A DNA stretch of 64,000 bases from Paramecium sonneborni (taxonomy: Eukaryota; Ciliophora; Oligohymenophorea; Peniculida; Parameciidae), in NCBI GenBank assembly GCA_905182985.1, contig CAJJDN010000050.1, positions 496,001 to 560,000 of the forward strand, written 5' to 3'. Of the stretch, positions 25,536-37,053 are shown piece by piece. The translations under genes were made by a program, and so were the position numbers. Under the pieces are notes generated by a model. It saw nothing but the letters and a program-made list of their open reading frames with translations. It ran no database searches and was not told the DNA's origin. Numbering within the stretch: position 1 is the first letter of the stretch; every line of letters starts with the position of its first letter.

Positions 25536-25775
25536 ATGAAAGTGATAATAGCCTTGTTCTTAATATCATTGGTATTAGCCGAACCAAATTTGGTAGGATA
25601 AGAATCATAAGCTAAAATTCATACTTTTTTAGGAAAGGAGAATTGTAATGATTGCGAAGTGAAGGGAGGTTCATATTGTGAAATAAAAACGAATACATAT
25701 GTATGTTGCAGAAGTGATGATCATTGTTAAAAAGGAGTGGGATGTTTATAAGCATTTACTGGCATAATATGTTGA
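25536..25775 (+). CDS. Small secreted cysteine-rich peptide
   Basis: 79 residues with a clear signal peptide (MKVIIALFLISLVLA, cleavage likely before EP). The mature part holds eight cysteines in a compact module: CNDC, YC, VCC, HC, GC and a final C just before the TGA. Eight Cys in about 45 residues suggests four disulfides, like a small knottin or defensin-type fold, but no known family signature was recognised. No introns. It sits between two minus-strand genes, only about 40 bp from the end of the RING/TRAF gene. Confidence 0.65.
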
Positions 25776-25815
25776 AATCATCATCTGATATTAAATATAT
25801 ATATAATAATGCATT

Positions 25816-27242
25816 TCATTTAAGGTTATTAATAACTTGACAGACTTTTTTCATTTTTTATATGAGATCTTCTTCCTTTAATCTTTCATTAATAAATATG
25901 TCTTATTTGTTTTACATATTATTATAAAATTTTATGAATTCGTTCTCATCATCACAAATTTATTATTCGGATTATTATTAGTTTTATTTATTTTTCTATT
26001 CATCTTAATTTTCTTAATCACCTGGTTCAGGTTATTATTCTTCAGAATAATCACTTGGTTCAGGTTATTATTCTTTAGAATCACTTTCTTCAATCTGAAT
26101 GTCTTCCTCTATGACTTCTTCAACTTCTTCTTCAAAATCTTATTTATATTTCTCACTCAACATTTCATTTGTTGATTAATTCAAATCAGATTATTCCATG
26201 AGTTTATTTGACTTGAACTATTCTACTTATTTTTGCAATTCCAAGATCTTTTGATCTTTTTACTAAATTTATTCAAGACTATTCTGATATAAATTTTTTA
26301 GACAATATATTGGTGTATGATATTTCATATCATATCTTTTGTATTTCTTTTAACAATATATACAAAGAATGTCTTTAAATTCACATTACTCAACATGATC
26401 ATCAAAATCTATGGCTTATTACTTTAATTTACACCATTCACATAAAATAGGTCTACAATCACATTCTTGTAACTAAATTAGAATGTTATTTATACATGCA
26501 ATTCAATATCCATTCTTAATTAATCCTTTGAACAATATTTACATTGAACTCTACCATATTTACATTCCAATTGATGATCTTCAAGATCTTTACGAAACAT
26601 AGTTTCAAAACATCCAATATTCTCACAAACTTATTCCTAATATTAACAATAATGATTTTCATGTTTTTCACGAAAATCATAAGTTATAATTTCTTCACAA
26701 CCATCTTACTAAATTATTTAAAAATAAAATACTTGATATTTGCAAGTCAGAAACAATTTACTTAATAATTTAAGAAGTACTTTGGGCACTTTATCATCCA
26801 TAATACTTTGATTATAATGATAATTATTCTTGTAATTCAAACCTACTCTACAACATGGGCACTATTAATTAGGACTTTTTTGAAACCTAAAATATTTAGC
26901 AAATTCAAAATACCATTTATCAATGCATTTACCACAAAAACTTTGATCACATTCCTTACAAATCTTTGGAGATTTAATTATATGACAACAAATTGGACAA
27001 ATAACTTCATCCAAAAATACTTTGACTTCTGCTAAATTAAATATTCTGCTTTAATCAATAACATCCTCTTCTTCTTCTTCTTCATCTTCTGATTCTGATA
27101 TTTGTGAAATTTATTGACTAATACTATGAATTGAATAGGTTTGCTATAAATCTTAGTGATCATATATATCAATATCTGAATCAGGTCCAAACCCAGAAAC
27201 TTCTGAAATATCTGGTTCTTCAATAGCATATGGATAATACAT
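25816..27242 (-). CDS. RING plus TRAF-type zinc-finger protein (probable E3 ubiquitin ligase)
   Basis: It starts MYYPYAIEEPDISEVSGFG, followed by an acidic stretch (SESEDEEEEEEDVID). The RING finger at residues about 70-115 reads VICPICCHIIKSPKICKEC, then CGKCIDKW and CPCCRVG. Zinc-finger repeats of TRAF type follow: CENIGCFETMFRKDLEDHQ then CKYGRVQCKYC. The C-terminal half has a Lys/Gln coiled part and a short tandem repeat of EEQQPEPxD. It ends VCQVINNLK at TGA 25816-25818. This layout is that of TRAF-like E3 ligases, without a MATH domain visible. Plus-strand frames at 26544-27035 are shadows. Confidence 0.8.
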
Positions 27243-28024
27243 AACTCTTAAATAAAATAAATATAATGTTGTATAAAAGTTTTGTTTCTATTAATAAAAT
27301 AGTTAATATAAAAGTATTTTAATATATATTTTATATTTAAATGTTATATAACTTGATTCAAAAAATGTCTACATTCTTTAACACTCTCTGATTTTTATGT
27401 TAAAAATAGAATTGGACAAGTTAAAATGAAAAGAGATGACCCAGTTAAGCAGTTGTTATCAAAATTTATAACTAATATATTGATAGAGTTTTCAATTGTT
27501 TTATTATTACGTATTAATTTGAATAGTTTGATGTAACTCAAGAATTTCTATTATGGTACAAATTGTCAAAAACGATTTAAAACAGATTAATATGAATTTC
27601 TTAAAATTCAAAATTCAAGACTTTAAATTAATGAAAAAATTTGAGAATTATTATACTATTATTTTCTCAAAAAAAAAGGAGTCAATAAATTAATCATTAA
27701 CTTTAATATAGTTTAATAATCAAAGATTAGAATTAAAAAAGATTCTCTTGTCTTGCTTGGTTAAGATTAATTTATAAGAATTTTATCCTCTTATTATTAT
27801 AAGCCAAAACTAAAAATAAGTTCATCAAGACTAAATATACATCAATATCATAAAAAATGAATAATTTTTAATGATATATCTATATATTTGAATAAATATA
27901 TTGCATTTGATATATGGGAAAAAATAATGAAATTAAATCTAAAATATGGAAAACTTATAATTACTGAATTAGAATGTAGTTTTTGTATCTTTTTAATTAA
28001 AAATTAATTAAGCAATTATATATA
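27243..28024. other. Spacer with no convincing gene
   Basis: AT-rich. A weak plus-strand frame at about 27427-27650 (MKRDDPVKQLLSKFITNILI and onward, ending in TGA) has some coding character but no support beyond being open. Confidence 0.4.
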
Positions 28025-28260
28025 TCATATTTCTTAACCACTTGAAGCAACATTAAGTATTTAGAATAAAGCTTAAATCTTAAATTTATAATTTACCTGA
28101 ACCAACAACTACAAATAAAAACACTCCTAATAAAATTGGTCCTATAGGGAGATTTTCTTCCTTTTTCTATAAAAATAATTTGTTTGATTACAATTATTGA
28201 TTTAGGAACTTTTCCTGGTCTATTAATGTTTCCTTGATAATTTTAACTTCTTAATTTCAT
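28025..28260 (-). CDS. RAMP4: RAMP4/SERP1-type ER translocon-associated protein
   Basis: A tiny tail-anchored protein of about 60 residues that associates with Sec61 at the ER. It reads MKLRSQNYQGNINRPGKVPK, then KKEENLPIGPILLGVFLFVV and VGSALFQILNVASSGQEI. The pattern GP-x-LL-x3-F-x-FVV-x-GSA-x-FQI is the family signature. Two introns, each exactly 25 nt (28167-28191 and 28072-28096), are required to assemble it. TGA at 28025-28027. The start is the first Met giving a family-like N-terminus; the open frame extends upstream (KINGTNVKDIQPSAQT), so an additional exon is possible. Confidence 0.85.
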
Positions 28261-29666
28261 GGTTTAAGCAGATGGCTAAATATCTTTAACATTAGTACCA
28301 TTTATTTTCCTGAATTATTAGATATTTTATTATTAAAATCACGCGTGTTTATAGTTCTAATATGAATTAAAATATATAAGAATTAAGTTCATAATAATAA
28401 TTAATAAATACAATATCTATTCACAAATAATCAATCTTAAGTTGTTCAATTTAATTTATTCAAGTTGAACAAACCTACAATTATATTATTATTTTGATTA
28501 TCAAAAACTTAATTTAATTTCGATTGTTTTTATTTATACAAAATTTAATACTTTTATTATGTCCCTTCTATTAATTATCAAATCATTAGAGTGACCATGA
28601 AATTAACACAATTTATATGAGTTTCTATAATTAACTATCTAAATTTATTATGGTAAAATTTTGATTTTTTATATTCCACTTTAATTATTATGGTTAAAAG
28701 ATATAAATTAAGTTGATCCATTCATAAAACATAAAACATTTCTATATTTTTTGATGTTCATTTAGTTTATTTTGAAATTTCAAATTTTCATTCTTAAATT
28801 CATACACAACGTATTTCCATAAAGTTTAATAAATACTTAAATTAATTTTTTAAAATATAATTAATTGGTTCATATTTAGATTATTTTTCAAATTTAAATT
28901 TAATTAGCAATGATGTATAAATTATAATTAATTATGCGTGAAACTATGTAAAATTTTTAGAAATGAAGAGTTAAAATAATTTAAATTAAAATTCATTTAT
29001 TAATTATTTTAATTATGAATTCGAATATAAAATGGAAAATAATATAAATATTAGGTTTTCCATTCATTTTTTTTTGAAAAAGTGAGCATAGTTTGATTTT
29101 AAAATAAAAATAGATATATTTAAATATAATTCAGCTTAAAAAATAAAAGATTTCTATGCTGAAATTTTATGATTATTGATTTTATTAAATTTAAGAGAAT
29201 AAATAATTTCGAATAAAATTGTTGAATATAAAGTTGATCAGTCTCATAAAATAATATTATGTTAATCATCTTTGATGGAAATTGATATTTAATATTTTTA
29301 GGAAAAAAAAAGAGAATAATTAACAAAAATTGCTAATTGTTTTCAAAAAAATAGATATAATAGATCAAGATGATGAATTCAATGTAGAAAATGAATTCAG
29401 ACATTGAAAACTAAAACTAAGATTTATGATTTTCAATATTTATTGTTTGCTTCTTCATAAAACCTTTACAAATATATTTAATAGTATTTAATCTAAAATG
29501 ATTTGTATTAATTTACTTACTTGTTGTAATTGAATGAATAAAAAAGTTATAATAAATTTTTAATTTATAATTGCTCTATAATAGTAACCATCTTTTTAGG
29601 ACAAAGAAACTCAGTCAATAATAAACAAAATGATTTTTACTAATAATTTTAAGATTTTTGCTAAAA
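28261..29666. other. AT-rich region without a supported gene
   Basis: Long A/T runs and no consistent coding signal on either strand. The short frames at 29120-29326 and 29658-29849 are low-complexity. Confidence 0.5.
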
Positions 29667-30990
29667 TCAAACTATTTTTTTAGAATAAATCCTGTTTCTC
29701 TTATTGGATATCTAGATATAGGTATTATTATGATAGATGTATTATATTCTAAATGTAATAAAGTTAGAAATATCAACATAAAAGGCTACTTTTGGATTTA
29801 TATAATTAGGTTCATAAATATCCTTCTAATATTTCTGCAATGTTTATGATAATCATTATTCATTGATAAATATCTTACTCATTCTTTTTGTTATTAATAA
29901 TTAACAGAGTCATAGTTAATAAGACGATTTTGTCGATTAAAAAGTACTAACAATTATATCATTTTCATTTTAATATAATTAATATAAATTATACAGTAAT
30001 CGTTAACATATGATTATAATAATGAAAAAGCTAACAATATCTTAGTTTTCCAATATTGACTTACAATATAATAATATAACATTTCTTGCATATTTTGATC
30101 TTGAACTTCATATGAATTGTTTAAAATTTAATAGGATCTTATTAATCCAGCGTGAATAATGTTAAGATAGAACTCATTTTAATTATTCCATAAAAATTGT
30201 TAATTTTGATGGATTATCTAATTAATGTAAAATTTAGTTGTTTTATACTATTTATAATGATTAATAGGAAAATCAAATAACAAAATGCAAGTATTTAATA
30301 CTACTATTAGAAGGAAAATAATTGAGCGAAAATATCTAAGAGTATTTGAGAATTATTAAATAATTTAATAAATACCAAATATCAGTTATGAATATAGTGA
30401 CTCCTGAAACAATCAAAGCAACAAAAACAATAAGTTCTAATTCCAATCGTTTTAACTTGGTTACATAGAAAATAGATTTTAACGATCCAAAACCTTTGTT
30501 ACGATTTAAGACTATATTGGCTAATTAAATCAGCTAAAAGTGAAGTAAGTTAACAAATTCTATTTTTTAAGCTTTCTTAACCAAGTTCCCAATTTTGCAA
30601 TTTTGATCTGATGATGTGATTATTATCAGATAATATATAATATCAAAAATTAACTAATCTTTCTTATTCCTACTACTTGAGAAACATGATAAATATGTTT
30701 CTTCCATTAATAATTCATGATTACCTTATAAATTGACAAGATTATAAGCTCTAAGGTAATTTTTGAATAACATTTTATAGCATTGACTATATAAAGTTGT
30801 TAGTAAAACTACCTTCTTAGATAGAGGAGAATTATTGATTAAGAATATGTAGCAAAAATGATAAAAAAATCCGACTTCATAAATCTATTTTAAACACATT
30901 TTAAATATGTTTAAATAAAGTTGTCAATTAAAAACTTTCCTAGTAATAGATTTATAAGCTAAGTCTAATCTTAATATTCAATTCCATCAT
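29667..30990 (-). pseudogene. Probable decayed or truncated TmcB-like membrane-protein gene
   Basis: The minus strand contains protein-like stretches resembling the middle of the large membrane protein at 2-6.6 kb: YNLVNLQGNHELLMEETYLS, KIGNLVKKAQKIEFVNLL, hydrophobic segments ELELIVFVALIVSGVTIFIT and DIWYLLNYLIIL, then AGLIRSYQILNNSYEVQDQN and YEPNYINPKVAFYVDISNF. Only about 1.3 kb is present against 4.6 kb for the intact gene. No PAS-like block or long N-terminal membrane run was found, and frames change where no clean intron is visible. Either a relic or a short divergent relative; boundaries are approximate. Confidence 0.35.
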
Positions 30991-31105
30991 TTATTTGTTT
31001 AACTTTTATAAAACACATCTTTATTTACAAAATAATAAAACTGAAAGTATTTCAATTCAATTGTAAAAAATGTTATTAATATATAATCATAATATTCTAT
31101 AAATA

Positions 31106-31959
31106 ATGTAGTCACAATTATTAGCAGTTGTAACATTAGAAACAAATGACATACCAAATTATATACACATATATGAAAATGATGATATAGATTTACTTAT
31201 AGATGCATTTTGTGATCTCAATTGTATTAAATAAGGGGGAAAATAATTCATAATTTAAGAAATAAAGAGCAATCTCAATTAAGTTAGAAATTCTAAAAAA
31301 GATTTTATAATTTAAGCAGAATAGAAAAATTAACAATCTTTTGAAATAGAAAAATAAGATTGTAAGTAGTTAAAAATAACTTTCTAGAATTGAAGAAAAA
31401 TAACCAAATACTTAAATTGTAAAATAATCATCAACTTTATAAAGAATCATTGTCCAAAACTACAATTAAATAAGGTGATGAATTATTAAGAATATAGATT
31501 TAGGAATAATAAAATATAAATAAGGAATCACTTAAATTATAGCTTTAGAATGGAAATTAATTTTTCAATAATAATGAAAGGTTAAGATAATAATTAGTTT
31601 CTCCTAATTATAGATATGAAAAATAATCATCAGAAATAGATCTACCAATTACAAATAAAATAATTGAATTTTCTAATCAAAGAGTTCAATAGTAAAGTAA
31701 ATAAAAAAAGAAAATATTTGATGCTAATTAACCAAAAATAAAATACATACATAATTTAGATATTCTAAGAGATATTTTTAGACAACTGGATAGTGATAAA
31801 GATGGTTAGATTAGTTGTGAATAAATAAATTTGAAAATATAGGAATAAACTTTGTAAAGAATAGCTCCTGTATTATTTCACATGTAGGAGTAAAGGATGG
31901 TATTAGATTTTGATTCCTTTGCATGTTTAATAATATCTTTTGATATATTGATTTATTGA
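31106..31959 (+). CDS. EF-hand protein
   Basis: It starts MQSQLLAVVTLETNDIPNY and has a Gln/Asn/Lys-rich middle with one 22-nt intron near 31377. The C-terminal domain contains an EF-hand: LRDIFRQLDSDKDGQISCEQ. Loop positions 1, 3 and 5 are Asp and position 6 is Gly, but position 12 is Gln (TAA) rather than Glu, which should weaken Ca binding. A second, degenerate half (VLDFDSFACLIISFDIL) follows. TGA at 31957-31959. It lies about 60 bp upstream of the PH-pseudokinase on the same strand. Most of it is repeated after the N at 32323. Confidence 0.6.
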
Positions 31960-32322
31960 AAACTAATTTTTCATTATTAATACTCTAACAAATATAAAAA
32001 AGCTAGTTAAACACATAATGTAACAATAAAAAAAGTAATAAACTACACATCTCAATCTTATTCTATGGTAACCATTAGAAAAATTATAACTGATACATTT
32101 GAGTTAACATTTAATATATTCTGGAAGTATTTGGATTAGAAGTGAGGATTAACAATTACATGAAGAATAAGTCTAATTATATGCTGATAGGTAGATTGTT
32201 AGAAATTATTAAGATTGGAAATAAACTAATTGTTTTGTAATTTGAGTTAAACAATAATAAGAAGAAATATTTAAACAATAAAGTTAGTTTAAGGAAAAAA
32301 TAGTACAGAGATCTTTTATAAT
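31198..32322. repeat. First copy of 1,125-bp direct duplication (EF-hand / pseudokinase region)
   Basis: Repeated at 32324-33448 after one N at 32323. The first copy ends inside the pseudokinase 5' part; the second starts inside the EF-hand gene. A single locus is likely in reality. Confidence 0.9.
32018..32322 (+). pseudogene. Truncated duplicate of the PH-pseudokinase 5' end
   Basis: The start codon and first part of the gene at 33144, cut at the N at 32323. Assembly duplicate. Confidence 0.75.
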
Positions 32323-32323
32323 N

Positions 32324-33085
32324 TATAGATGCATTTTGTGATCTCAATTGTATTAAATAAGGGGGAAAATAATTCATAATTTAAGAAATAAAGAGCAATC
32401 TCAATTAAGTTAGAAATTCTAAAAAAGATTTTATAATTTAAGCAGAATAGAAAAATTAACAATCTTTTGAAATAGAAAAATAAGATTGTAAGTAGTTAAA
32501 AATAACTTTCTAGAATTGAAGAAAAATAACCAAATACTTAAATTGTAAAATAATCATCAACTTTATAAAGAATCATTGTCCAAAACTACAATTAAATAAG
32601 GTGATGAATTATTAAGAATATAGATTTAGGAATAATAAAATATAAATAAGGAATCACTTAAATTATAGCTTTAGAATGGAAATTAATTTTTCAATAATAA
32701 TGAAAGGTTAAGATAATAATTAGTTTCTCCTAATTATAGATATGAAAAATAATCATCAGAAATAGATCTACCAATTACAAATAAAATAATTGAATTTTCT
32801 AATCAAAGAGTTCAATAGTAAAGTAAATAAAAAAAGAAAATATTTGATGCTAATTAACCAAAAATAAAATACATACATAATTTAGATATTCTAAGAGATA
32901 TTTTTAGACAACTGGATAGTGATAAAGATGGTTAGATTAGTTGTGAATAAATAAATTTGAAAATATAGGAATAAACTTTGTAAAGAATAGCTCCTGTATT
33001 ATTTCACATGTAGGAGTAAAGGATGGTATTAGATTTTGATTCCTTTGCATGTTTAATAATATCTTTTGATATATTGATTTATTGA
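32324..33085 (+). pseudogene. 5'-truncated duplicate of the EF-hand gene
   Basis: Repeats 31198-31959 without the start codon; TGA at 33083-33085. Assembly duplicate of the gene at 31106. Confidence 0.75.
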
Positions 33086-33143
33086 AAACTAATTTTTCAT
33101 TATTAATACTCTAACAAATATAAAAAAGCTAGTTAAACACATA

Positions 33144-34562
33144 ATGTAACAATAAAAAAAGTAATAAACTACACATCTCAATCTTATTCTATGGTAACCA
33201 TTAGAAAAATTATAACTGATACATTTGAGTTAACATTTAATATATTCTGGAAGTATTTGGATTAGAAGTGAGGATTAACAATTACATGAAGAATAAGTCT
33301 AATTATATGCTGATAGGTAGATTGTTAGAAATTATTAAGATTGGAAATAAACTAATTGTTTTGTAATTTGAGTTAAACAATAATAAGAAGAAATATTTAA
33401 ACAATAAAGTTAGTTTAAGGAAAAAATAGTACAGAGATCTTTTATAATAGAAGCACTGATTTAGATTATTGGTTTAACATGTTAAAAAGATATACTATTT
33501 AATTAAATTTTAGTAAAGACTATAAATTGAATAAGAGATTGGGGTATTAAGATCCATAAACATAAATCTATTAAGCAAGGTGTTTTGCAAATAATTTAAA
33601 TTACACTGTGAAGGTTATATAAAAAAATAATAAATTTGATCCAAAATTAATACAATAGGAAATAAACATTCTTAGAAGAATCAAACATAAAAATATAATT
33701 AATTTGGTTGAGATTTATGAAGATTAGTATACAATATTTTTAGTATTTGAAAACTATTTTGGCACTGAAATGGTTTATAGGTTTGAAGATCTATTAAATT
33801 GTTAAGAACCTTAATATGCAAGAATAATATATAAACTATTAGAAATTTTATCTTTTATTCACTCTTTGGGTATAATTCATGGAGATATCAAATTAGAGAA
33901 TATATATGTAAAATCTGATAATTTGATGGATATATGTTTAGCAAATTTTAATTAAGCAGAATACATTGATAGTTAAATAAAGGGAATTAAAGGGAGTGAA
34001 GGGTAAATTTAATAGAAATTTAGATTCTTAGTTATTAATCTCCTGAGTTATTAAATGGGAAGCCTTATGATTAAAGTATAGATATTTACGCAGTCGGAAT
34101 TATTTTTTATTACTTTATATATCAAGTGATGCCATTTAGTGAATCGTAAGAACATGTATTGATTATTGTAAGGCTTAGAACGATAATAAATCAGGATAAA
34201 TTGAATTCCCATAAGTTAGAAACACTAATTATGCTATTGATTTGTTAAAATAAATGCTTTAAGTTGAACCTAAGTTAAGAATTAAACCTAATGTTGCTAT
34301 GAATCATGAATGGTTTATCAAAATGAAAGTACAAGAAAAATTATTTAAATAAAAAAGTTTCAAGGACTTTACACTTCCAACAATATTGGAAAAATCAGAT
34401 ATTTTTGCTTAATCTCCTGGGATATAACCTAAACGTGAAAGTATTGGAGTTTTTGAAGATGAATTCTTATTAGATAGTCTCTCTGATAGAATGGGATTAT
34501 TAAAAAATGCATTTAATCCATCTAAGTTCAATCATGACATTTTTTAGAAGAAATAAAAATGA
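33144..34562 (+). CDS. PH-like domain plus degenerate protein kinase (probable pseudokinase)
   Basis: It starts MQQQKKQQTTHLNLILWQPL. A PH-like module (LIYSGSIWIRSEDQQLHEE ... EIFYNRSTDLDYWFNMLK) precedes the kinase domain. The Gly-loop is poor (RLGYQDPQTQIYQA). The VAIK Lys is kept (NYTVKVIQK). The catalytic loop reads HGDIKLEN, with Gly for Arg of HRD. The DFG site reads LANFNQ, with Asn replacing the metal-binding Asp. The later lobe is conserved: GYQSPELLNG, SIDIYAVGIIFYYFIYQ, DLLKQMLQVEPKLRIKP. Introns of 25, 29 and 23 nt restore it; the 29-nt one sits just before YQSPE. It ends with a Ser/Asp tail at TGA 34560-34562. Likely catalytically weak or inactive. Confidence 0.75.
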
Positions 34563-34634
34563 AATTTAACTCTATATTATTATTATTATTAATATAAACG
34601 CAAATATTAAATCATGATTCATTAAGAGAGACAA

Positions 34635-35006
34635 TCATAATTCAAAGTAAGGAACGATAAAGGATTTCTTTCTCTATAGTTTTCTTTCCAATATACTAAT
34701 TACTGAGTATTGAGAATTTTCACTGAAGAACCTTTATCTTTTTCTTATTGACTTTTTTGTTTTCATAATTTCTTTTGGACTTGGCAGTTCTTCTTCGAAA
34801 ATTGTTTATAAAGGAATATTTAACTAAGTTTAAGAAACATCATTTGTTAAATCTAATTCTGGTACATAATAAGAAGATTGGTTAATTGGCCTAATTATTA
34901 TATATGAGTATTACTTAAGCTAAGGTGTTTCTGGTATTTCATTATGATAATCAACAAATTCTTCAAAAGTCAATGCTGAGTTAAATCTTTTCCTTTTATC
35001 ACACAT
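34635..35006 (-). CDS. Small unrecognised basic protein
   Basis: About 115 residues, start MCDKRKRFNSALTFEEFVDY. One 24-nt stretch (GTAATA...TTAG) is probably an intron, giving PQLKPINQSSYYVPELDL. It ends KKSFIVPYFEL at TGA 34635-34637, with a basic C-terminal part (KKSIRKRQRFFSENSQ). It is convergent with the pseudokinase (73 bp apart) and divergent from the next plus gene (250 bp). No family recognised. Confidence 0.5.
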
Positions 35007-35256
35007 ATAAATAATTATTTTCAAAAATATTTTTAAATAATTGTAAAAAAGGATCAATTAAATAGAGATAATTAGGAAACCATAAAAAATGATGTATTAA
35101 ATAATTGGATTTCAGTGCTATTTTATGATAAAAAATAATGTAATAAAGAAATAGAATTCTTATAATATTTGAGAGATGATAAAGAAAGAACATTAATTAG
35201 TAGAAGATATATTTATTTTAGTATTAATAAAATTATTATAATCTGAATAACTTGAA

Positions 35257-36222
35257 ATGTAATACTAACAAGGGAATATCAATGCTGAGTATCTAAATGA
35301 TAAACAACCATATTAATAACCTTAAGGAGGGTATTAATATATGCCTGTATAAGGATAGCCTGTGATTGGACAACCAGTTCAATAATAGTATTTATTTTTG
35401 ATAAAAACTAGATATCAATATTACCCATAAGGATAAGGTTAATATCCTTAATAACCATATGCTTAATATTCTTAATATCCTCAAAGAGTTTAGCATCCAG
35501 GTGGATATTAATAACAAATGGTTGTTATGCCTCCAACAGCATTAGTCGTAGCAGTACAACCAATTAATCCAATAGTTGCAAAGGAAATGGCATTGAGATC
35601 ATATACAAGATAGTAAACAATATTTTAAGATTTAGTTTCTATGGATGTAATTGTTGTATTGGAGTTCTTGCAGGGATTTTCTTGATTATAAGATGTGTAA
35701 ATGCATTCAATTAAGGAGGAGCATAAAGAGCAGGTGGTGTCATGTATATTATCTCGTAATCATATCATATTTATTATAGCAACTTTTTTTTTATTATTGG
35801 AGCAATCTGTGGAATTTATTCAATAAGTCGATATATTGAAAAACTATTATTGCATTACCAAATCTTATTAGTCATAGCTTTAGTATTTGAACTTATTGGG
35901 TCTATCATTATATTTGCAACCTATGATGAAAATATGAATAATGAAGATGATGATTAAAAAAATAATTATTAGAAAAGAGATTATGACAAAGAAAATGAAA
36001 AAAGTGTTGGGTATCATATCTATTTATTAATTAAGGTTAATCTTTTTCATTATCTCACTCATTATTATAGTTATTTGTTATGGAATGTTTATTAGATATT
36101 CGAGACAAATTAGATATATGATGATTGATTTGAATATTACAAGAGCCAATTAAATGAATTAGAATGCTTAATAAGGACCCATGTAAAACTAAGGAAATGC
36201 ATTTGGAGTAGCATAGATATGA
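35257..36222 (+). CDS. Tyr/Gln/Pro-rich tetraspanning membrane protein
   Basis: It starts MQYQQGNINAEYLNDKQPY. The N-terminal 90 residues are a low-complexity Y/Q/P/G domain (YPQGQGQYPQQPYAQYSQ), like those that drive condensation or trafficking interactions. A Cys cluster (FYGCNCCIGVLAGIF) then leads into about four membrane segments (NFFFIIGAICGIYSISRYI, ILLVIALVFELIGSIIIF, LIFFIISLIIIVICYGMF) with an acidic loop (ENMNNEDDD). The tail is again Q/N-rich. Introns of 24, 23 and 25 nt. Layout resembles small vesicle membrane proteins; the family is not identified. Confidence 0.65.
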
Positions 36223-37053
36223 ATGATATATCAAAATTATTGATTTTATTTTGGTTACCTTACTTTTTAAAAATATAAATATTTTACTATATGTGATGTT
36301 TTATAATCAAGCATTATATCAAAAACTTGATTAACAGTTCAAATATTTTGTTTTTTCATTCAAAATTTTTGACTACATAAAAAAACTGTCAAATCGAGGA
36401 TTTGCATATACTATGTATTACCATCAAATATATTTTTTCTCAAATATTTTATGAAATTTTAAAAATATCATCTTTAAAGTTTCATCCAACATATGTAATT
36501 TTTGCTTACTTAAATCTAATTATTATTTAGAAAATTGTGTTCAAATATATTTAGTATTATTGTTTAATTATTCTTTGATAAATACAATAGTTCTTTGTCT
36601 CATTTTATTCAAACTATTTTATTTGATTTTCTAAAATATTAATTCCTATCTAAATCATAATTTTAACTCATTAATTTATGGATTACTAAATAAATACTAT
36701 TCTCCCCTTTTAACTAATATGTTTGATATAATTATTTTTACAATCTCACTAACTATATGTAGAAATTAGTAAGGAAGAGTTATTTATTTTATTAAAACTA
36801 TTTAAATATTTATACTAATAATTAACATATTTAGTTTAGGAATAATTATACATTTTTTAATTTATGATTCCTTCTCTATAAATCAAGAGATTTCAATTTG
36901 TTATTTATTATTAATACACGAGATTAGATATGAAGTGTAATAGTATAGTTTATTTGTATTGATAAAAATATATAATGTTTAAATAATATTTGAGGAAACA
37001 AAAATGTAAGGAGTGAAGATCTAGAAGAATTTTTGAGTATAAAATTAATTATA
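36223..37053 (+). other. Spacer with a possible membrane-protein relic
   Basis: A plus-strand open stretch (about 36586-37036) encodes hydrophobic segments (NMFDIIIFTISLTICRN, IFILIINIFSLGIIIHFL) followed by a short charged end. It needs several unsupported frame changes upstream, lacks a clear start, and is much shorter than membrane proteins of similar composition. It could be a gene relic; otherwise nothing is supported here. Confidence 0.25.

Noticed and set aside
26544..27035. Two plus-strand ORFs rich in Phe/Thr/Ile
   Set aside because: Antisense to the RING/TRAF-zinc-finger gene, whose Cys/His pattern is unambiguous.
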